Shown here piece by piece: positions 52,123 through 61,856 of a stretch of DNA of 64,000 bases (position 1 is the first letter of the stretch; the number at the start of each line of letters is the position of its first letter). The translations under genes and the position numbers were made by a program. The notes under the pieces are model-generated. The model had not been told where the DNA came from and ran no database searches. It worked only from the letters and a program-made list of their open reading frames with translations. The stretch spans positions 434,001 through 498,000 of the forward strand of contig NZ_JABJVV010000001.1 of the NCBI RefSeq assembly GCF_013155545.1. Direction: 5' to 3'. The stretch is from Caenimonas soli. GTDB lineage: Bacteria > Pseudomonadota > Gammaproteobacteria > Burkholderiales > Burkholderiaceae_C.

Positions 52123-52626
52123 ATGCACGACCGTCCCATCAACGTCCTCTTCCTTTGCACGCACAACTCGGCGCGCAGCATCCTGGCCGAAGCCGCGCTC
52201 AACCATCTTGGCAAGGGGCGCTTCAAAGCATGGTCCGCGGGCAGCAGCCCGCGCGAGAACCAGCAGCCCAATCCGCTGGCGCTCAAGGCCCTGCAACTGG
52301 CGGGCATTTCCACCGAAGGGCTGCGCAGCAAGAGTTGGGACGACTTCGCCGGCCCGGACGCGCCCAAGATGGACCTGATTATCACGGTCTGCGACAACGC
52401 GGCCGGTGAAACCTGCCCTTACTGGCCGGGCCATCCCGCCACCGCCCATTGGGGCTACGCCGATCCCTCGTGGGTCGAGGGCACGGAAGAGCAGCGGCTG
52501 GCGGCCTTCCAGCACACGCTGCACGCCCTCCGGCACCGCCTCGACCTTCTGATCGCCTTGCCGACCGGCGGGGTGGATACCACCTCGGCGCTTCAGACAT
52601 CGGCGCGCGACCTGTCCTCGTCATGA
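52123..52626 (+). CDS. arsC: Arsenate reductase ArsC, low-molecular-weight phosphatase type
   Basis: A 167-residue reductase of the LMW-PTPase fold. The P-loop CTHNSARS carries the nucleophile Cys12; the second and third cysteines lie in VCDNAAGETCPYWPG, matching the ArsC redox triad. It reduces As(V) to As(III), using thioredoxin or glutaredoxin as electron source. It starts four bases after the ATP-grasp-like gene and overlaps the channel gene as ATGA. Confidence 0.92.
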   Translation: MHDRPINVLFLCTHNSARSILAEAALNHLGKGRFKAWSAGSSPRENQQPNPLALKALQLAGISTEGLRSKSWDDFAGPDAPKMDLIITVCDNAAGETCPYWPGHPATAHWGYADPSWVEGTEEQRLAAFQHTLHALRHRLDLLIALPTGGVDTTSALQTSARDLSSS

Positions 52627-53297
52627 CGTTGGCGCGCAAGACACTGGCCGAGTTCCTGGGCACGGCCGGCCTGCTGTGCGCCGTCATCGGCTCGGGCATC
52701 ATGGCCGAACGGCTGGCGGGCGGCAACGTGGCCATCGCGTTGCTGGCCAACACCCTGGCGACAGTATTCGCCCTGTTCGTATTGATCGAGGTGTTCGGGC
52801 CGGTCAGCGGTGCGCATTTCAATCCCGTCGTCACACTGGTGCTCGCCGTGCGCGCCGCGCCGGTCAATCGCGACCTGGCCAAGCATGCTCCCCTGCTGAT
52901 CGCCGCACAGTTGCTCGGTGCCGTGGCGGGCGCCTGGCTGGCGCACGCGATGTTCGAGATGAACCTGCTGCAAACCAGCACCAAGCTGCGTGACGGCCCG
53001 GCTCAGTGGCTGGCCGAAGCGGTCGCCACGGCCGGTCTGATCCTGGTCATCCTCCGTGCGCCGGCCGGCAAGGGCTCGGCGATGGTGGCCTGCTACATAG
53101 GCGCGGCGTACTGGTTCACGGCCAGCACTTCGTTCGCCAATCCGGCCGCGGTCCTGGGGCGCATGCTCAGTGAGAGTTTCGCCGGCATCGCGCCCTCCAG
53201 CGCACCCGGCTTTGTGCTGGCCCAGTTCGCGGGCGGCGCCGTGGGCATGGCGCTGGCGGCCTGCCTGCGCGATCCTCAACCGGGCGGCACCGCATGA
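52623..53297 (+). CDS. Aquaporin-family (MIP) channel, AqpS-like arsenite efflux candidate
   Basis: A 224-residue channel with six helices and two half-helix motifs: FNPVVTL (NPV in place of NPA) in the first half and FANPAAVLGR in the second. The Arg that normally follows the second NPA is absent, widening the pore filter. In Sinorhizobium an aquaporin, AqpS, replaces the ArsB pump and lets As(III) made by ArsC flow out. The same logic fits this operon, which has no ArsB or Acr3. Its end overlaps the converging hydrolase gene by 22 bases. Confidence 0.87.
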   Translation: MTLARKTLAEFLGTAGLLCAVIGSGIMAERLAGGNVAIALLANTLATVFALFVLIEVFGPVSGAHFNPVVTLVLAVRAAPVNRDLAKHAPLLIAAQLLGAVAGAWLAHAMFEMNLLQTSTKLRDGPAQWLAEAVATAGLILVILRAPAGKGSAMVACYIGAAYWFTASTSFANPAAVLGRMLSESFAGIAPSSAPGFVLAQFAGGAVGMALAACLRDPQPGGTA

Positions 53298-54046
53298 GGC
53301 CGGCGCCAGCCGACGATCTGCTGCACCACCCACTCCGGGTCGTCCAGAGGCAGGTCATGGCCTGCGCTCGGATGCATGCGCAGCGGCACCTCCCACTGCG
53401 CGGCGAGCCGTGCGGAACACTGCGGCGACACCAGCCGATCTCCCGCGGACGCGAGCAGCAATAGAGGAACTGCGGGCGGCCCGGCGGGCGGAGCGTAGCG
53501 CGCCGCAGCAGCGAGCTGCCGCAGAGCGTTGGAGCGGCTCACGGGCCGCTGCGTCGCCATCGTCTCCCATTGCCTCGCGACCTCGGGATGGCGTTGCGGA
53601 TCCGCGCTGGTCATGAGCAGTACCTGGTGTTCGCGCTCGTACGGCGACAGGAAAGGCAACAGGAAGCGGCAAAGGCGCGCGTAGTTGAGCGGGCGAAGCC
53701 GTTGCCAGAAGGCGCCGTGACCGCGCAGGCTGGAGTTGATCAGCACGCAGCCCGACACCTCATCGGCGTATGCATACGCGCCATGCAGCGCGACCATGCC
53801 CCCCAGCGACATGCCCACGAACGCGAAGGGCGCTTGCATGCCGCGGTCTGCCAGGTCCTGGCGGCAGGCGGCGGCCATCGCAGGGACACTGGCGGGGCTG
53901 TTGGAGGCATTGCGGGTGCCGTTGCCGGGCAAGTCCAGCGCCACCACCTTGTCCTTGGGGTCCAGCCGACCGGCGAGCCGATGGGCAAAGTCGCCCCAGT
54001 GGCCGGCTTCACGTGTCAGCCCTCGCAGCAAGACCCAGGTCGTCAT
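53276..54046 (-). CDS. Alpha/beta hydrolase
   Basis: A 256-residue alpha/beta-fold hydrolase with the nucleophile elbow GMSLGG, a late acid/His pair around DRLVSPQ and AGHDLPLDDP, and an oxyanion region near LRGLTREAGHW. The substrate cannot be read. The start is placed at 54046, where ATG overlaps the stop of the carboxypeptidase-like gene as ATGA. Confidence 0.85.
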   Translation of the reverse strand: MTTWVLLRGLTREAGHWGDFAHRLAGRLDPKDKVVALDLPGNGTRNASNSPASVPAMAAACRQDLADRGMQAPFAFVGMSLGGMVALHGAYAYADEVSGCVLINSSLRGHGAFWQRLRPLNYARLCRFLLPFLSPYEREHQVLLMTSADPQRHPEVARQWETMATQRPVSRSNALRQLAAAARYAPPAGPPAVPLLLLASAGDRLVSPQCSARLAAQWEVPLRMHPSAGHDLPLDDPEWVVQQIVGWRRPHAVPPG

Positions 54047-55182
54047 GTGTACCACCGTACCAGAGCCTGCCGATGATGCCTCTCACAGGCGGCGTCGGCA
54101 GGCAGCCAGTGGCTGGCCGCAGCAGCCGCCCGCGTGACAAAGTCCAACAGGGGAAAATGCCGTCTCAGCACCCGCTGCTGGCGATGGGCAATCAGCGGAT
54201 TGAAGATGCCATGGCGCGAAAAGAGCTGGCGTGGATTCTTCTTCACCCACAGCCACGACCCCATCTCCAGCGTCAGCGGCAGGAAAACCGTGTTCGGCCG
54301 CTCGCAAGCCCGCAGGTAGAGGTAGTCCCACAGGTCGCCGTGCGCCAGGTACTGGCGGCTCTGTGGCTCGAAAACATAGGGATGGTGGCTGTTGCTCTGC
54401 TGGAATATCTCGTGCAGCGCATCCAGCTGCGCCAGATGGCGGATCGGGCTGCGGCGGTGGGCGAAGGGAAACCAGATCCGGTCGCGCAGGCCGAAACCCG
54501 AATGGCAATCCAACGCCAGGCTGAACGGGCGGCCCAGCAGTTCACGCTCCACCAGCTCGCACAAGGCCGCGCTCTCGCTTTGCATGGCCTCACCGTGGGC
54601 GCCGCGATACCAGGGCAGCCCCGCGCTGATGCGTTGGCCGCCCACCAGGAAGGGCACGGGGTCTTGCGCATCCACTGGCGCGTTGCGCATCAGGTCCACA
54701 CCGTGCAGGTTGGCCCGTGTGCCGCGCAGCATGCCGCCGGGATTGACGATGGGCATGAACACCAGGCGCACCCGCTCCAGCAGCGCGTGCAGCGACGCAT
54801 CCCAGGGCAGGCGCATGACCAGGCTGTGCAGCCAGGTGATGACCACATCGGAGCCTATGCGTTCGAGCCCGTGCACGCCGCCGAAAAGCCCCAACGCCGC
54901 CGGTGCGTCGGGATTGCCGAGCGCCACGGTATAGACGGGCAATGTCGCCCCCTGCGCCGTGAGCCGGGCGGCCACCCGCACGTCGACCTCCTTGCCTAGC
55001 AGCCCGATGACGCGTTCCAGTTCACCGAGCTCCGGGACTGCATGCGTCAGCGCGCCCTCCGTTCGCGCAGCCGCCAGCGCTGCAGGGAGACGAATTCGGC
55101 CAGCCCGCGCAGCACGACGGCGCCAAGCGCAAGCAAGTGGATCGGGTGGGTGCGGGTATTCATCCCCGTCATCCTCGCGCAT
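54043..55182 (-). CDS. M14-family zinc carboxypeptidase-like protein
   Basis: Up to 379 residues. The zinc ligands of the M14 family are visible as GVHGLERIG (His and Glu) and CHSGFG (His), with the catalytic Glu in LTLEMGSW. Relatives cleave C-terminal residues from peptides or act as deacylases on small substrates. The first 45 residues of the longest frame (Met at 55182) look like a shadow of a small overlapping ORF; the likely true start is near THAVPELGELERV, where a CTG at 55050 overlaps the small ORF's stop as CTGA. No signal peptide. Confidence 0.8.
   Translation of the reverse strand: MREDDGDEYPHPPDPLACAWRRRAARAGRIRLPAALAAARTEGALTHAVPELGELERVIGLLGKEVDVRVAARLTAQGATLPVYTVALGNPDAPAALGLFGGVHGLERIGSDVVITWLHSLVMRLPWDASLHALLERVRLVFMPIVNPGGMLRGTRANLHGVDLMRNAPVDAQDPVPFLVGGQRISAGLPWYRGAHGEAMQSESAALCELVERELLGRPFSLALDCHSGFGLRDRIWFPFAHRRSPIRHLAQLDALHEIFQQSNSHHPYVFEPQSRQYLAHGDLWDYLYLRACERPNTVFLPLTLEMGSWLWVKKNPRQLFSRHGIFNPLIAHRQQRVLRRHFPLLDFVTRAAAAASHWLPADAACERHHRQALVRWYT
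55047..55163 (-). CDS. Possible 38-residue membrane-associated peptide
   Basis: A short frame reading MNTRTHPIHLLALGAVVLRG and then LAEFVSLQRWRLRERRAR. One hydrophobic helix is followed by a very basic tail. GAGGA is spaced eight bases upstream, and the stop TGA overlaps a plausible start of the carboxypeptidase gene. This frame looks more protein-like than the overlapping N-terminus of that gene. Confidence 0.4.
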   Translation of the reverse strand: MNTRTHPIHLLALGAVVLRGLAEFVSLQRWRLRERRAR

Positions 55183-55218
55183 TCATATTTCAAAACGATG
55201 AAAGACCCCCAGTCCGCG

Positions 55219-55247
55219 GTTTAACCACCGTGTCACGAAGGATTCTT
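55219..55247 (+). promoter_or_regulatory. Candidate Pho box upstream of phoX
   Basis: GTGTCAC (55230-55236) matches six of seven positions. In-phase neighbours are GTTTAAC (55219-55225, four of seven) and GATTCTT (55241-55247, weak). The group ends about 50 bases before the start codon, as at the other sites. Confidence 0.45.
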
Positions 55248-55296
55248 ACGCTCGGCGGCTGCATTGCACAACAACCACCGAAAGGCGTAGAAAGAA

Positions 55297-57549
55297 ATGA
55301 CCGCACCCCACGACGACGAGAACTTCAACAACAGTTCCAACCCCTCTTTCAACGACGTCCTCGATGCGCGGCTGACCCGTCGCCATGCCTTGCGCGTGAG
55401 CGTGGGCACAGCCGGTGCCGCTGTGCTGGGCTCCTTCCCCCTGGCCAGCTGTGGCGGCGGCAGCGATCCCGCCGCGGCGCCGGCGCCGGCTCCGGCCCCC
55501 GCAGCTGCGACCGCCATCAGCCTGAGCTTTCCCGCCGTCGCCAAGAGCATGGCCGACGCGGTGGCTGTGCCCACCGGCTATACCGCCACGGTGCTTTACG
55601 CAATGGGCGATCCGCTCACGGCCGCCACAGCCGAATTTATGAACGACGGTACCGACACGGGCTTCGACAACCGTGCGGGCGATCATCACGATGGCATGGA
55701 GTACTTCGGTCTGAACGCGGCCGGAACGGCTCGGGACGTGGCGGGCTCGGAGCGCGGCCTGCTGGCCATGAATCACGAAGCACTGACCGACCAGTTCCTT
55801 CACGCCGCGGGAACCACGGCGAATCCGCGCCCGGCCGCCGAGGCCGATAAGGAGATTCCCGCGCATGGCGTTTCCGTCGTGGAAGTGCGCAAGGTCAACG
55901 GCAAGTTCGCCTACCAGAAAGGTTCGGCCTTCAACCGCCGCGTCACGCCCGCGACGCCGCTGCAGATCAACGGCCCGGCCCGCGGTAATGCCTTGATGAA
56001 GACGAAATTCTCGACGGCCGGTACCGATGGCCGCGGCACCATCAATAACTGCGGCACCGGCTACACGCCCTGGGGCACGTTCGTCACCGGCGAGGAAAAC
56101 TGGTCAGGCTATTTCCGCCGCGGCGACGACGAACTGGTTCGGGGTGGCGTCACGTCGCGCAGCAACGTTTCGCTGGCCCGCTACGGCCGGGCCAAGAACA
56201 GCGCCAGCCGCCACGGCTGGGAAACCGCGGGCGCGGACGACAAGTACGCCCGCTGGGACATCACCCAGACCGGCGTGTCGACGGATGGCACGGACGACTA
56301 CCGCAACGAACTCAACACCTTCGGCTACATCGTGGAGATCGATCCCTACGACAAGAACGTCGCGGTCCGCAAGCGCACGGCGCTGGGCCGGTTCGCGCAC
56401 GAAAGCGCCGCCTTCAGCAAGCTCGTGGCGGGCAAGCCGCTGGCCGTGTACATGGGCGACGACTCGCGCGGCGAGTACATCTACAAGTTCGTGTCCACCG
56501 CCAACTGGGTTGCCGCGGACGCCAGCCCGGCCAACCGCATCACCACCGGCGACAAGTACCTGGACAGCGGCAAGCTCTATGTCGCCAAGTACAGCGCCGA
56601 TGGCACGGGCCAGTGGATCGAGCTGAACATCGCCGATATCTCCATTGCCAACTACGCGACCTACGACTTCGCCGACCAGGCCGACGTGCTGGTCAACGCC
56701 CGCCTGGCTGCCGACGCGGTGGGTGCGACCAAGATGGATCGTCCCGAGTGGTGCGCCGTGCATCCGGTGACCGGCGAGGTGTACTACACGCTGACCAACA
56801 ACAGCAACCGCAAGGTCGAGCCGGCCAGCTCCTCGCAGATGGCGGTGGACGCAGCCAACCCCCGCTCCTACACCGACGCACCGACCGCCGCCGCGTCCCC
56901 GGGCAACGTCAACGGCCACATCATCCGCATGAAAGAAGGTTCCGGCGACGCCGCTGCGCTGTCGTTCACGTGGGACGTGTACCTGTTCGGCGCGCAGGCC
57001 GATGCCGACCTGGCGAAGGTGAACCTGTCGGCGCTCACGGCCGACCAGGACTTCTCCAGCCCGGACGGCCTGTGGTTCAGCCCGAAGACCGGCCTGTGCT
57101 TCATCCAGACGGACGACGGCGCCTACACCGATGTCACCAACTGCATGATGCTGATCGGCAAGCCCGGCGCGGTGGGCGACGGCACCACGCCGACGCTGTC
57201 TTACACCAAGGGCGACGGCAGCACCGTGACCGTGCAGACGCGCATGGGCGCCAAGCCCACGACGGATACGCTGCGCCGCTTCCTGGTCGGCCCGAAGGAT
57301 TGCGAAATCACGGGCATCTCCGAAACCCCGGACGGCAGGACGCTCTTCGTGAACGTGCAGCATCCGGGCGAAACCATCAGCAAGGCGAACGTCACCGACC
57401 CGACGAAGTACTTGAGCCATTGGCCCGGCAATGCGGGCTACGGCGCGGGTGGCGCGAATGCGCGTCCCCGTTCGGCCACGATCGTCATCACCCGCAACGA
57501 TGGCGGGCTCATTGGCGGTGACGGTACCGTGGTACTCAACAGCTACTGA
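55297..57549 (+). CDS. phoX: PhoX-type alkaline phosphatase (DUF839), Tat-exported
   Basis: A 750-residue calcium/iron-type phosphatase of the PhoX family. The N-terminus has a twin-arginine signal (TRRHALR, Arg28-Arg29) and a lipobox-like LASC at residue 52, so it may be a Tat-exported lipoprotein. Family motifs include DHHDGMEYFGL, NHEALTD, TGYTPWGTFVTGEENWSGYF, GRFAHESAAF, VYMGDDSRGEYIYKFVS and NVQHPGE. It releases phosphate from organic esters outside the cytoplasm. It lies between an M14-like gene and glmM. Confidence 0.93.
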   Translation: MTAPHDDENFNNSSNPSFNDVLDARLTRRHALRVSVGTAGAAVLGSFPLASCGGGSDPAAAPAPAPAPAAATAISLSFPAVAKSMADAVAVPTGYTATVLYAMGDPLTAATAEFMNDGTDTGFDNRAGDHHDGMEYFGLNAAGTARDVAGSERGLLAMNHEALTDQFLHAAGTTANPRPAAEADKEIPAHGVSVVEVRKVNGKFAYQKGSAFNRRVTPATPLQINGPARGNALMKTKFSTAGTDGRGTINNCGTGYTPWGTFVTGEENWSGYFRRGDDELVRGGVTSRSNVSLARYGRAKNSASRHGWETAGADDKYARWDITQTGVSTDGTDDYRNELNTFGYIVEIDPYDKNVAVRKRTALGRFAHESAAFSKLVAGKPLAVYMGDDSRGEYIYKFVSTANWVAADASPANRITTGDKYLDSGKLYVAKYSADGTGQWIELNIADISIANYATYDFADQADVLVNARLAADAVGATKMDRPEWCAVHPVTGEVYYTLTNNSNRKVEPASSSQMAVDAANPRSYTDAPTAAASPGNVNGHIIRMKEGSGDAAALSFTWDVYLFGAQADADLAKVNLSALTADQDFSSPDGLWFSPKTGLCFIQTDDGAYTDVTNCMMLIGKPGAVGDGTTPTLSYTKGDGSTVTVQTRMGAKPTTDTLRRFLVGPKDCEITGISETPDGRTLFVNVQHPGETISKANVTDPTKYLSHWPGNAGYGAGGANARPRSATIVITRNDGGLIGGDGTVVLNSY

Positions 57550-57555
57550 GTCGGC

Positions 57556-57580
57556 AGGGCCGGGCTAATCACCCGGCCCT
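57556..57580. terminator. Shared hairpin between converging phoX and glmM
   Basis: Perfect nine-base-pair arms AGGGCCGGG (57556-57564) and CCCGGCCCT (57572-57580) flank a seven-base loop holding the glmM stop. There is no T tract on either side, so it may act with Rho or only as an mRNA-protecting stem. Confidence 0.5.
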
Positions 57581-58903
57581 GACCGCCTCGGCCAGGCGCT
57601 GCGCCGTGTCTTTTGCCTGCGTCTCGTCGCGGGCTTCCACCATGACGCGCAGCAACGGTTCGGTGCCGCTGGGGCGGATCAGGACCCGGCCGTGGCCCGC
57701 GAGCTCGGCTTCCGCGCGGAGGGTTTCCGTGGCCAGCGCCTGGTTCTTTTTCCAGTCCTGTCCCGCCTGCAGCCGCACATTGATCAGCGTCTGGGGGAAC
57801 AGGCTCACGCCCTCGAGCAGCTGCGAGAGGCTGCGGCCGCTGCGAACGACGGCCGTGAGCACCTGCAAGGCGCTGATGAGGCCATCGCCCGTGGTGTGCT
57901 TGTCCAGTGCCAGCAAGTGGCCCGAGCCTTCTCCACCCAGGATCCAGCGCCGTTTTTCGAGTTCTTCCAGCACATAGCGGTCGCCCACCTTGGCGCGCAC
58001 GAACTCGACGCCTCGCGCTTTCAGCGCCACCTCGACGGCCATGTTCGTCATCAGCGTCCCTACCACGCCCGGCAGCGACTCGCCCCGCTCCAGGCGATCG
58101 ATGGCCATCAGATAGAGCAGTTCGTCGCCGTTGTAGAGGCGCCCGTCACCGTCCACCAGTTGCAAGCGGTCGGCATCACCGTCCAGGGCGATACCGAAGT
58201 GGGCCCCGTGGGTCTTGACCGCCTGGACCAACGCTTCCGGATGGGTGGCACCCACCTTGTTGTTGATGTTCAGGCCGTCGGGCGAACAACCGATGCTCAC
58301 GACCTCGGCGCCGAGTTCATGGAAGACTTTGGGAGCGATCTGATAGGCCGCGCCATGCGCCGCATCGACCACGATGGTCATGTTGCGCAAGGTCAGGTCG
58401 TTGGCGAACGTGCTCTTGCAGAACTCGATGTAGCGGCCCGCGGCGTCGTCCAGGCGCCTGGCCTTGCCCAGCGTGGCCGAATCTGCCCACACAGGCGGTT
58501 CCTGCAGCGCGGCTTCGACCGCGATCTCCCATTCGTCGGGCAGTTTGGTGCCCTGCGCACTGAAGAACTTGATGCCGTTGTCGGGATAGGGGTTGTGGCT
58601 GGCGCTGATGACCACGCCGAGGCTGGCGCGCTGGGCCCGCGTGAGGTAGGCGACGCCCGGCGTGGGCAGCGGCCCCAGCAACACCACGTCGACGCCGGCG
58701 GAGTTGAAGCCCGACTCCAGGGCGCTTTCCAGCATGTAGCCGGAAATGCGGGTGTCCTTGCCGATCAGGACCGTCGGACGGTTTTCGGTTTTCTTCAGCA
58801 CCCGGCCGACGGCGTGCGCCAGGCGCAGCACGAAGTCCGGCGTGATGGGCGGTTGGCCGACCGTGCCTCGAATGCCGTCGGTGCCGAAATAGGTTCTGCT
58901 CAT
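57569..58903 (-). CDS. glmM: Phosphoglucosamine mutase GlmM
   Basis: A 444-residue enzyme that converts glucosamine-6-phosphate to glucosamine-1-phosphate for cell-wall synthesis. The phosphoserine loop is [16 protein letters not shown], the metal loop DGDADR and the sugar-binding EGSGHLL. It overlaps the folP stop as ATGA, forming the usual folP-glmM pair. Confidence 0.97.
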   Translation of the reverse strand: MSRTYFGTDGIRGTVGQPPITPDFVLRLAHAVGRVLKKTENRPTVLIGKDTRISGYMLESALESGFNSAGVDVVLLGPLPTPGVAYLTRAQRASLGVVISASHNPYPDNGIKFFSAQGTKLPDEWEIAVEAALQEPPVWADSATLGKARRLDDAAGRYIEFCKSTFANDLTLRNMTIVVDAAHGAAYQIAPKVFHELGAEVVSIGCSPDGLNINNKVGATHPEALVQAVKTHGAHFGIALDGDADRLQLVDGDGRLYNGDELLYLMAIDRLERGESLPGVVGTLMTNMAVEVALKARGVEFVRAKVGDRYVLEELEKRRWILGGEGSGHLLALDKHTTGDGLISALQVLTAVVRSGRSLSQLLEGVSLFPQTLINVRLQAGQDWKKNQALATETLRAEAELAGHGRVLIRPSGTEPLLRVMVEARDETQAKDTAQRLAEAVRAG

Positions 58904-59763
58904 GGATTGGATTCCCTGCTTTGGTTATGCGCCATCGAATGCATGGCGTGGCGCACTTTCAGTGCGGCTATTGTTTCCTTGACGTCGTGCACGCGCACGA
59001 TGTGCGCTCCGCGCTCCACCGCCAGCAAGGCTGCTGCTACGCTGGGGGCCTGCCTCTCGTTGACTGGCAGCCCGGTGACGTTGCCTAGCGAAGACTTGCG
59101 CGACCAGCCGGCCAGCAAGGCGTAACCGCCCGCTAGCAGCTCATGCTGGCGCGCCAGCAGCGCGAAGTTCTGTTCCACCGTTTTGCCGAAGCCGATGCCC
59201 GGGTCCCAGGCGATGCGCGCCGGGTCGACCCCCATCTCGCGCAGGCCCTTGGAGGCCTCTTGCAGGAACGCGAAGACCTGGGGCACGGCGTCGCCCTCCA
59301 TGGGCGAGCGCTGCATGGTCTGGGGTTCGCCGTGCATGTGCATCAGGCAGATGCCGCATTGGGGATGCGACACGACCGTTTCGCGCGCGCCCGGTTGCCG
59401 CAGCGCCCAGATGTCGTTGATGATGTCGGCCCCGATGTCGAGTGCCTGGCGCATGACCTCGGGCTTGTAGGTATCGATCGAGACCGGAATCCCCAGCGTC
59501 ACGGCGTCGCGCAGCACGGGCAGTACCCGCGCCAGTTCCTCATCCAAGGGCACGGGCGGCGTTCCCGGCCGGCTGGACTCGCCGCCTATGTCCAGGATGT
59601 GCGCGCCCTCGACCAGCAGCTTCTCGCAGTGCGCCAGGGCCGAGCGGGTGCTGGCATAGCGCCCGCCATCCGAAAAGGAATCGGGCGTGACGTTCACGAT
59701 CCCCATGACCCGGGGACGCGACAGATCGATCACGTAGCGGGAGGTTTGCCAGTGCAATTGCAT
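58900..59763 (-). CDS. folP: Dihydropteroate synthase
   Basis: A 287-residue TIM-barrel enzyme of folate synthesis. The signature [18 protein letters not shown] and [10 protein letters not shown] are present, with the pterin-binding [10 protein letters not shown] and GFGKTVEQN regions. It condenses the pterin pyrophosphate with p-aminobenzoate. Confidence 0.97.
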   Translation of the reverse strand: MQLHWQTSRYVIDLSRPRVMGIVNVTPDSFSDGGRYASTRSALAHCEKLLVEGAHILDIGGESSRPGTPPVPLDEELARVLPVLRDAVTLGIPVSIDTYKPEVMRQALDIGADIINDIWALRQPGARETVVSHPQCGICLMHMHGEPQTMQRSPMEGDAVPQVFAFLQEASKGLREMGVDPARIAWDPGIGFGKTVEQNFALLARQHELLAGGYALLAGWSRKSSLGNVTGLPVNERQAPSVAAALLAVERGAHIVRVHDVKETIAALKVRHAMHSMAHNQSRESNP

Positions 59764-59790
59764 GGGTCCGATTTTCGCTCAACGCAAGTA

Positions 59791-59814
59791 CAAGGGGGCC
59801 GCGAGGCCCCCTTG
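59791..59814. other. Strong hairpin between ftsH and folP
   Basis: Perfect ten-base-pair arms CAAGGGGGCC (59791-59800) and GGCCCCCTTG (59805-59814) with loop GCGA. It resembles the trxA terminator stem but lacks a U tract in the direction of ftsH. Just upstream the ftsH stop lies in the loop of another perfect repeat (59829-59836 and 59840-59847). Confidence 0.55.
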
Positions 59815-59836
59815 TTTGCTCCTTGGCTCCGCAGCG

Positions 59837-61753
59837 TTACGCTGCGGTCGGCGCCGGATCGGCCCCCACCGGGGAACCGCCCGAGCCGCCGCCGCTGCCC
59901 GAGGGAGGCGTGCGTGGCGTCCAGTCCTTGGGCGGACGCGGCTCCTTGCCGGCCATGATGTCGTCCAGCTGCTCGGAATCGATGGTTTCCCATTCCAGCA
60001 AGGCCTTGGCCATGGCGTGCATCTTGTCCTTGTTGTCCTCGATCAGCTTGCGAGCCAACGCGTATTGCTCGTCGATGATGCGGCGCACCTCGCCGTCGAC
60101 CTTCTGCATGGTCGATTCGCTGATGTTGGTGGTCTTGGTCACCGAGCGGCCCAGGAAAACCTCGCCCTCGTTCTCGGCATAGACCATCGGCCCCAGGGCG
60201 TCGCTCATGCCGTAGCGCATCACCATGTCGCGCGCCAGATGGGTCGCGCGCTCGAAGTCATTCGACGCGCCGGTGGTCATCTGGTTCATGAACACCTCTT
60301 CCGCGATCCGCCCGCCGAACAGCATGGCGATCTGGTTGAGCATGTATTCGCTGTCGTAGCTGTAGCGGTCCTGCGCCGGCAGGCTCATGGTCACGCCCAG
60401 TGCGCGGCCGCGCGGGATGATGGTGACCTTGTGAACCGGGTCGCACTTGGGCAGCAGCTTGCCAATCAGGGCATGGCCGGACTCGTGGTAAGCCGTGTTG
60501 CGGCGCTCTTCCTCGGGCATCACCATGCTCTTGCGCTCGGGACCCATGAAGATCTTGTCCTTGGCCTTCTCGAAGTCCTGCATTTCGACCACGCGGGCGT
60601 TGCGGCGCGCGGCCATCAGGGCGGCTTCGTTGCACAGGTTCGCCAGGTCGGCGCCGGACATTCCGGGTGTGCCGCGGGCGATGATGCTCGGGGCGACGTC
60701 CTGGCCGATCGGGATCTTGCGCATGTGCACGTTCAGGATCTGCTCGCGCCCGCGGATGTCGGGCAGCTGCACGTAGACCTGGCGGTCGAAACGGCCGGGG
60801 CGCAGCAAGGCGGCGTCCAGGATGTCCGGCCGGTTGGTGGCCGCGACCACGATCACGCCCAGGTTGGTTTCGAAGCCGTCCATCTCGACCAGCATCTGGT
60901 TCAAGGTCTGCTCGCGCTCGTCGTTGCCGCCGCCCAGGCCGGCACCGCGCTGGCGGCCGACCGCGTCGATTTCATCGATGAAGATGATGCAAGGCGCATT
61001 CTTTTTTGCGTTTTCGAACATGTCCCGGACGCGGGCCGCGCCCACGCCGACGAACATTTCGACGAAATCGGAGCCGGAAATCGAGAAGAACGGCACTTTG
61101 GCTTCGCCGGCGATGCCCTTGGCCAGCAGCGTCTTGCCGGTGCCGGGGGGGCCGACGAGCAGCAAACCGCGCGGGATTCGCCCGCCCAGCTTCTGGAATT
61201 TCTGCGGATCCTTCAGGAAATCGACGACTTCCTTGACTTCCTCTTTCGCTTCGTCACAGCCTGCAACATCGGCGAAGGTCACCTGGTTGTTGTTTTCGTC
61301 GAGCATGCGCGCCTTGCTCTTGCCGAAGCTGAAGGCGCCGCCCTTGCCGCCGCCCTGCATCTGGCGCATGAAGTAGATCCAGACCCCGATCAGTAGCAAC
61401 ATGGGTCCCCAGCTGACCAGCAAGGTCATGAGGAGCGAGCCTTCTTCGCGCGGCTTGACGTCGAACTTGACGTTGTTGGCGATCAGGTCGCCCACCAGCC
61501 CACGGTCGAGGTAGGTCGCCGTCGTGCGGATCTTGCGATCCTCGGTGGTGATGGCAATGATCTCGGTGCCGCCCTGGCCTTCCTGGATGATGGCGTTCTT
61601 GATGCGCTTGCCCCGCACTTCCTCCAGGAAGTCGGAATAGCCCATCACCGCCGCGCCGGCCGCGCCACGTGTATCGAACTGCTTGAAAACGGTAAACAGC
61701 ACGAGCGCTATGACGAGCCACACGGCAATTTTGGAAAACCACTGATTGTTCAA
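59837..61753 (-). CDS. ftsH: ATP-dependent zinc metalloprotease FtsH
   Basis: A 638-residue membrane protease. Two N-terminal helices bracket a periplasmic domain; the AAA domain has Walker [13 protein letters not shown], Walker [13 protein letters not shown] and the SRH region; the protease site is HESGH. It degrades misfolded membrane proteins and controls LpxC in relatives. The start is the TTG at 61753: GGAG is spaced six bases upstream and the protein then begins [19 protein letters not shown], as in other betaproteobacterial FtsH. The upstream Met at 61807 adds 18 residues that look non-coding. Confidence 0.96.
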   Translation of the reverse strand: MNNQWFSKIAVWLVIALVLFTVFKQFDTRGAAGAAVMGYSDFLEEVRGKRIKNAIIQEGQGGTEIIAITTEDRKIRTTATYLDRGLVGDLIANNVKFDVKPREEGSLLMTLLVSWGPMLLLIGVWIYFMRQMQGGGKGGAFSFGKSKARMLDENNNQVTFADVAGCDEAKEEVKEVVDFLKDPQKFQKLGGRIPRGLLLVGPPGTGKTLLAKGIAGEAKVPFFSISGSDFVEMFVGVGAARVRDMFENAKKNAPCIIFIDEIDAVGRQRGAGLGGGNDEREQTLNQMLVEMDGFETNLGVIVVAATNRPDILDAALLRPGRFDRQVYVQLPDIRGREQILNVHMRKIPIGQDVAPSIIARGTPGMSGADLANLCNEAALMAARRNARVVEMQDFEKAKDKIFMGPERKSMVMPEEERRNTAYHESGHALIGKLLPKCDPVHKVTIIPRGRALGVTMSLPAQDRYSYDSEYMLNQIAMLFGGRIAEEVFMNQMTTGASNDFERATHLARDMVMRYGMSDALGPMVYAENEGEVFLGRSVTKTTNISESTMQKVDGEVRRIIDEQYALARKLIEDNKDKMHAMAKALLEWETIDSEQLDDIMAGKEPRPPKDWTPRTPPSGSGGGSGGSPVGADPAPTAA

Positions 61754-61856
61754 CTGCGTCTCCGGAAAGAGTACTTGTCTAGTTGCTGCCCATTCTAGGC
61801 GTTTCAAGGCATGGAATGATGTATTTTCGCTACGGGGCCTATAGGGCTTGCACGCC

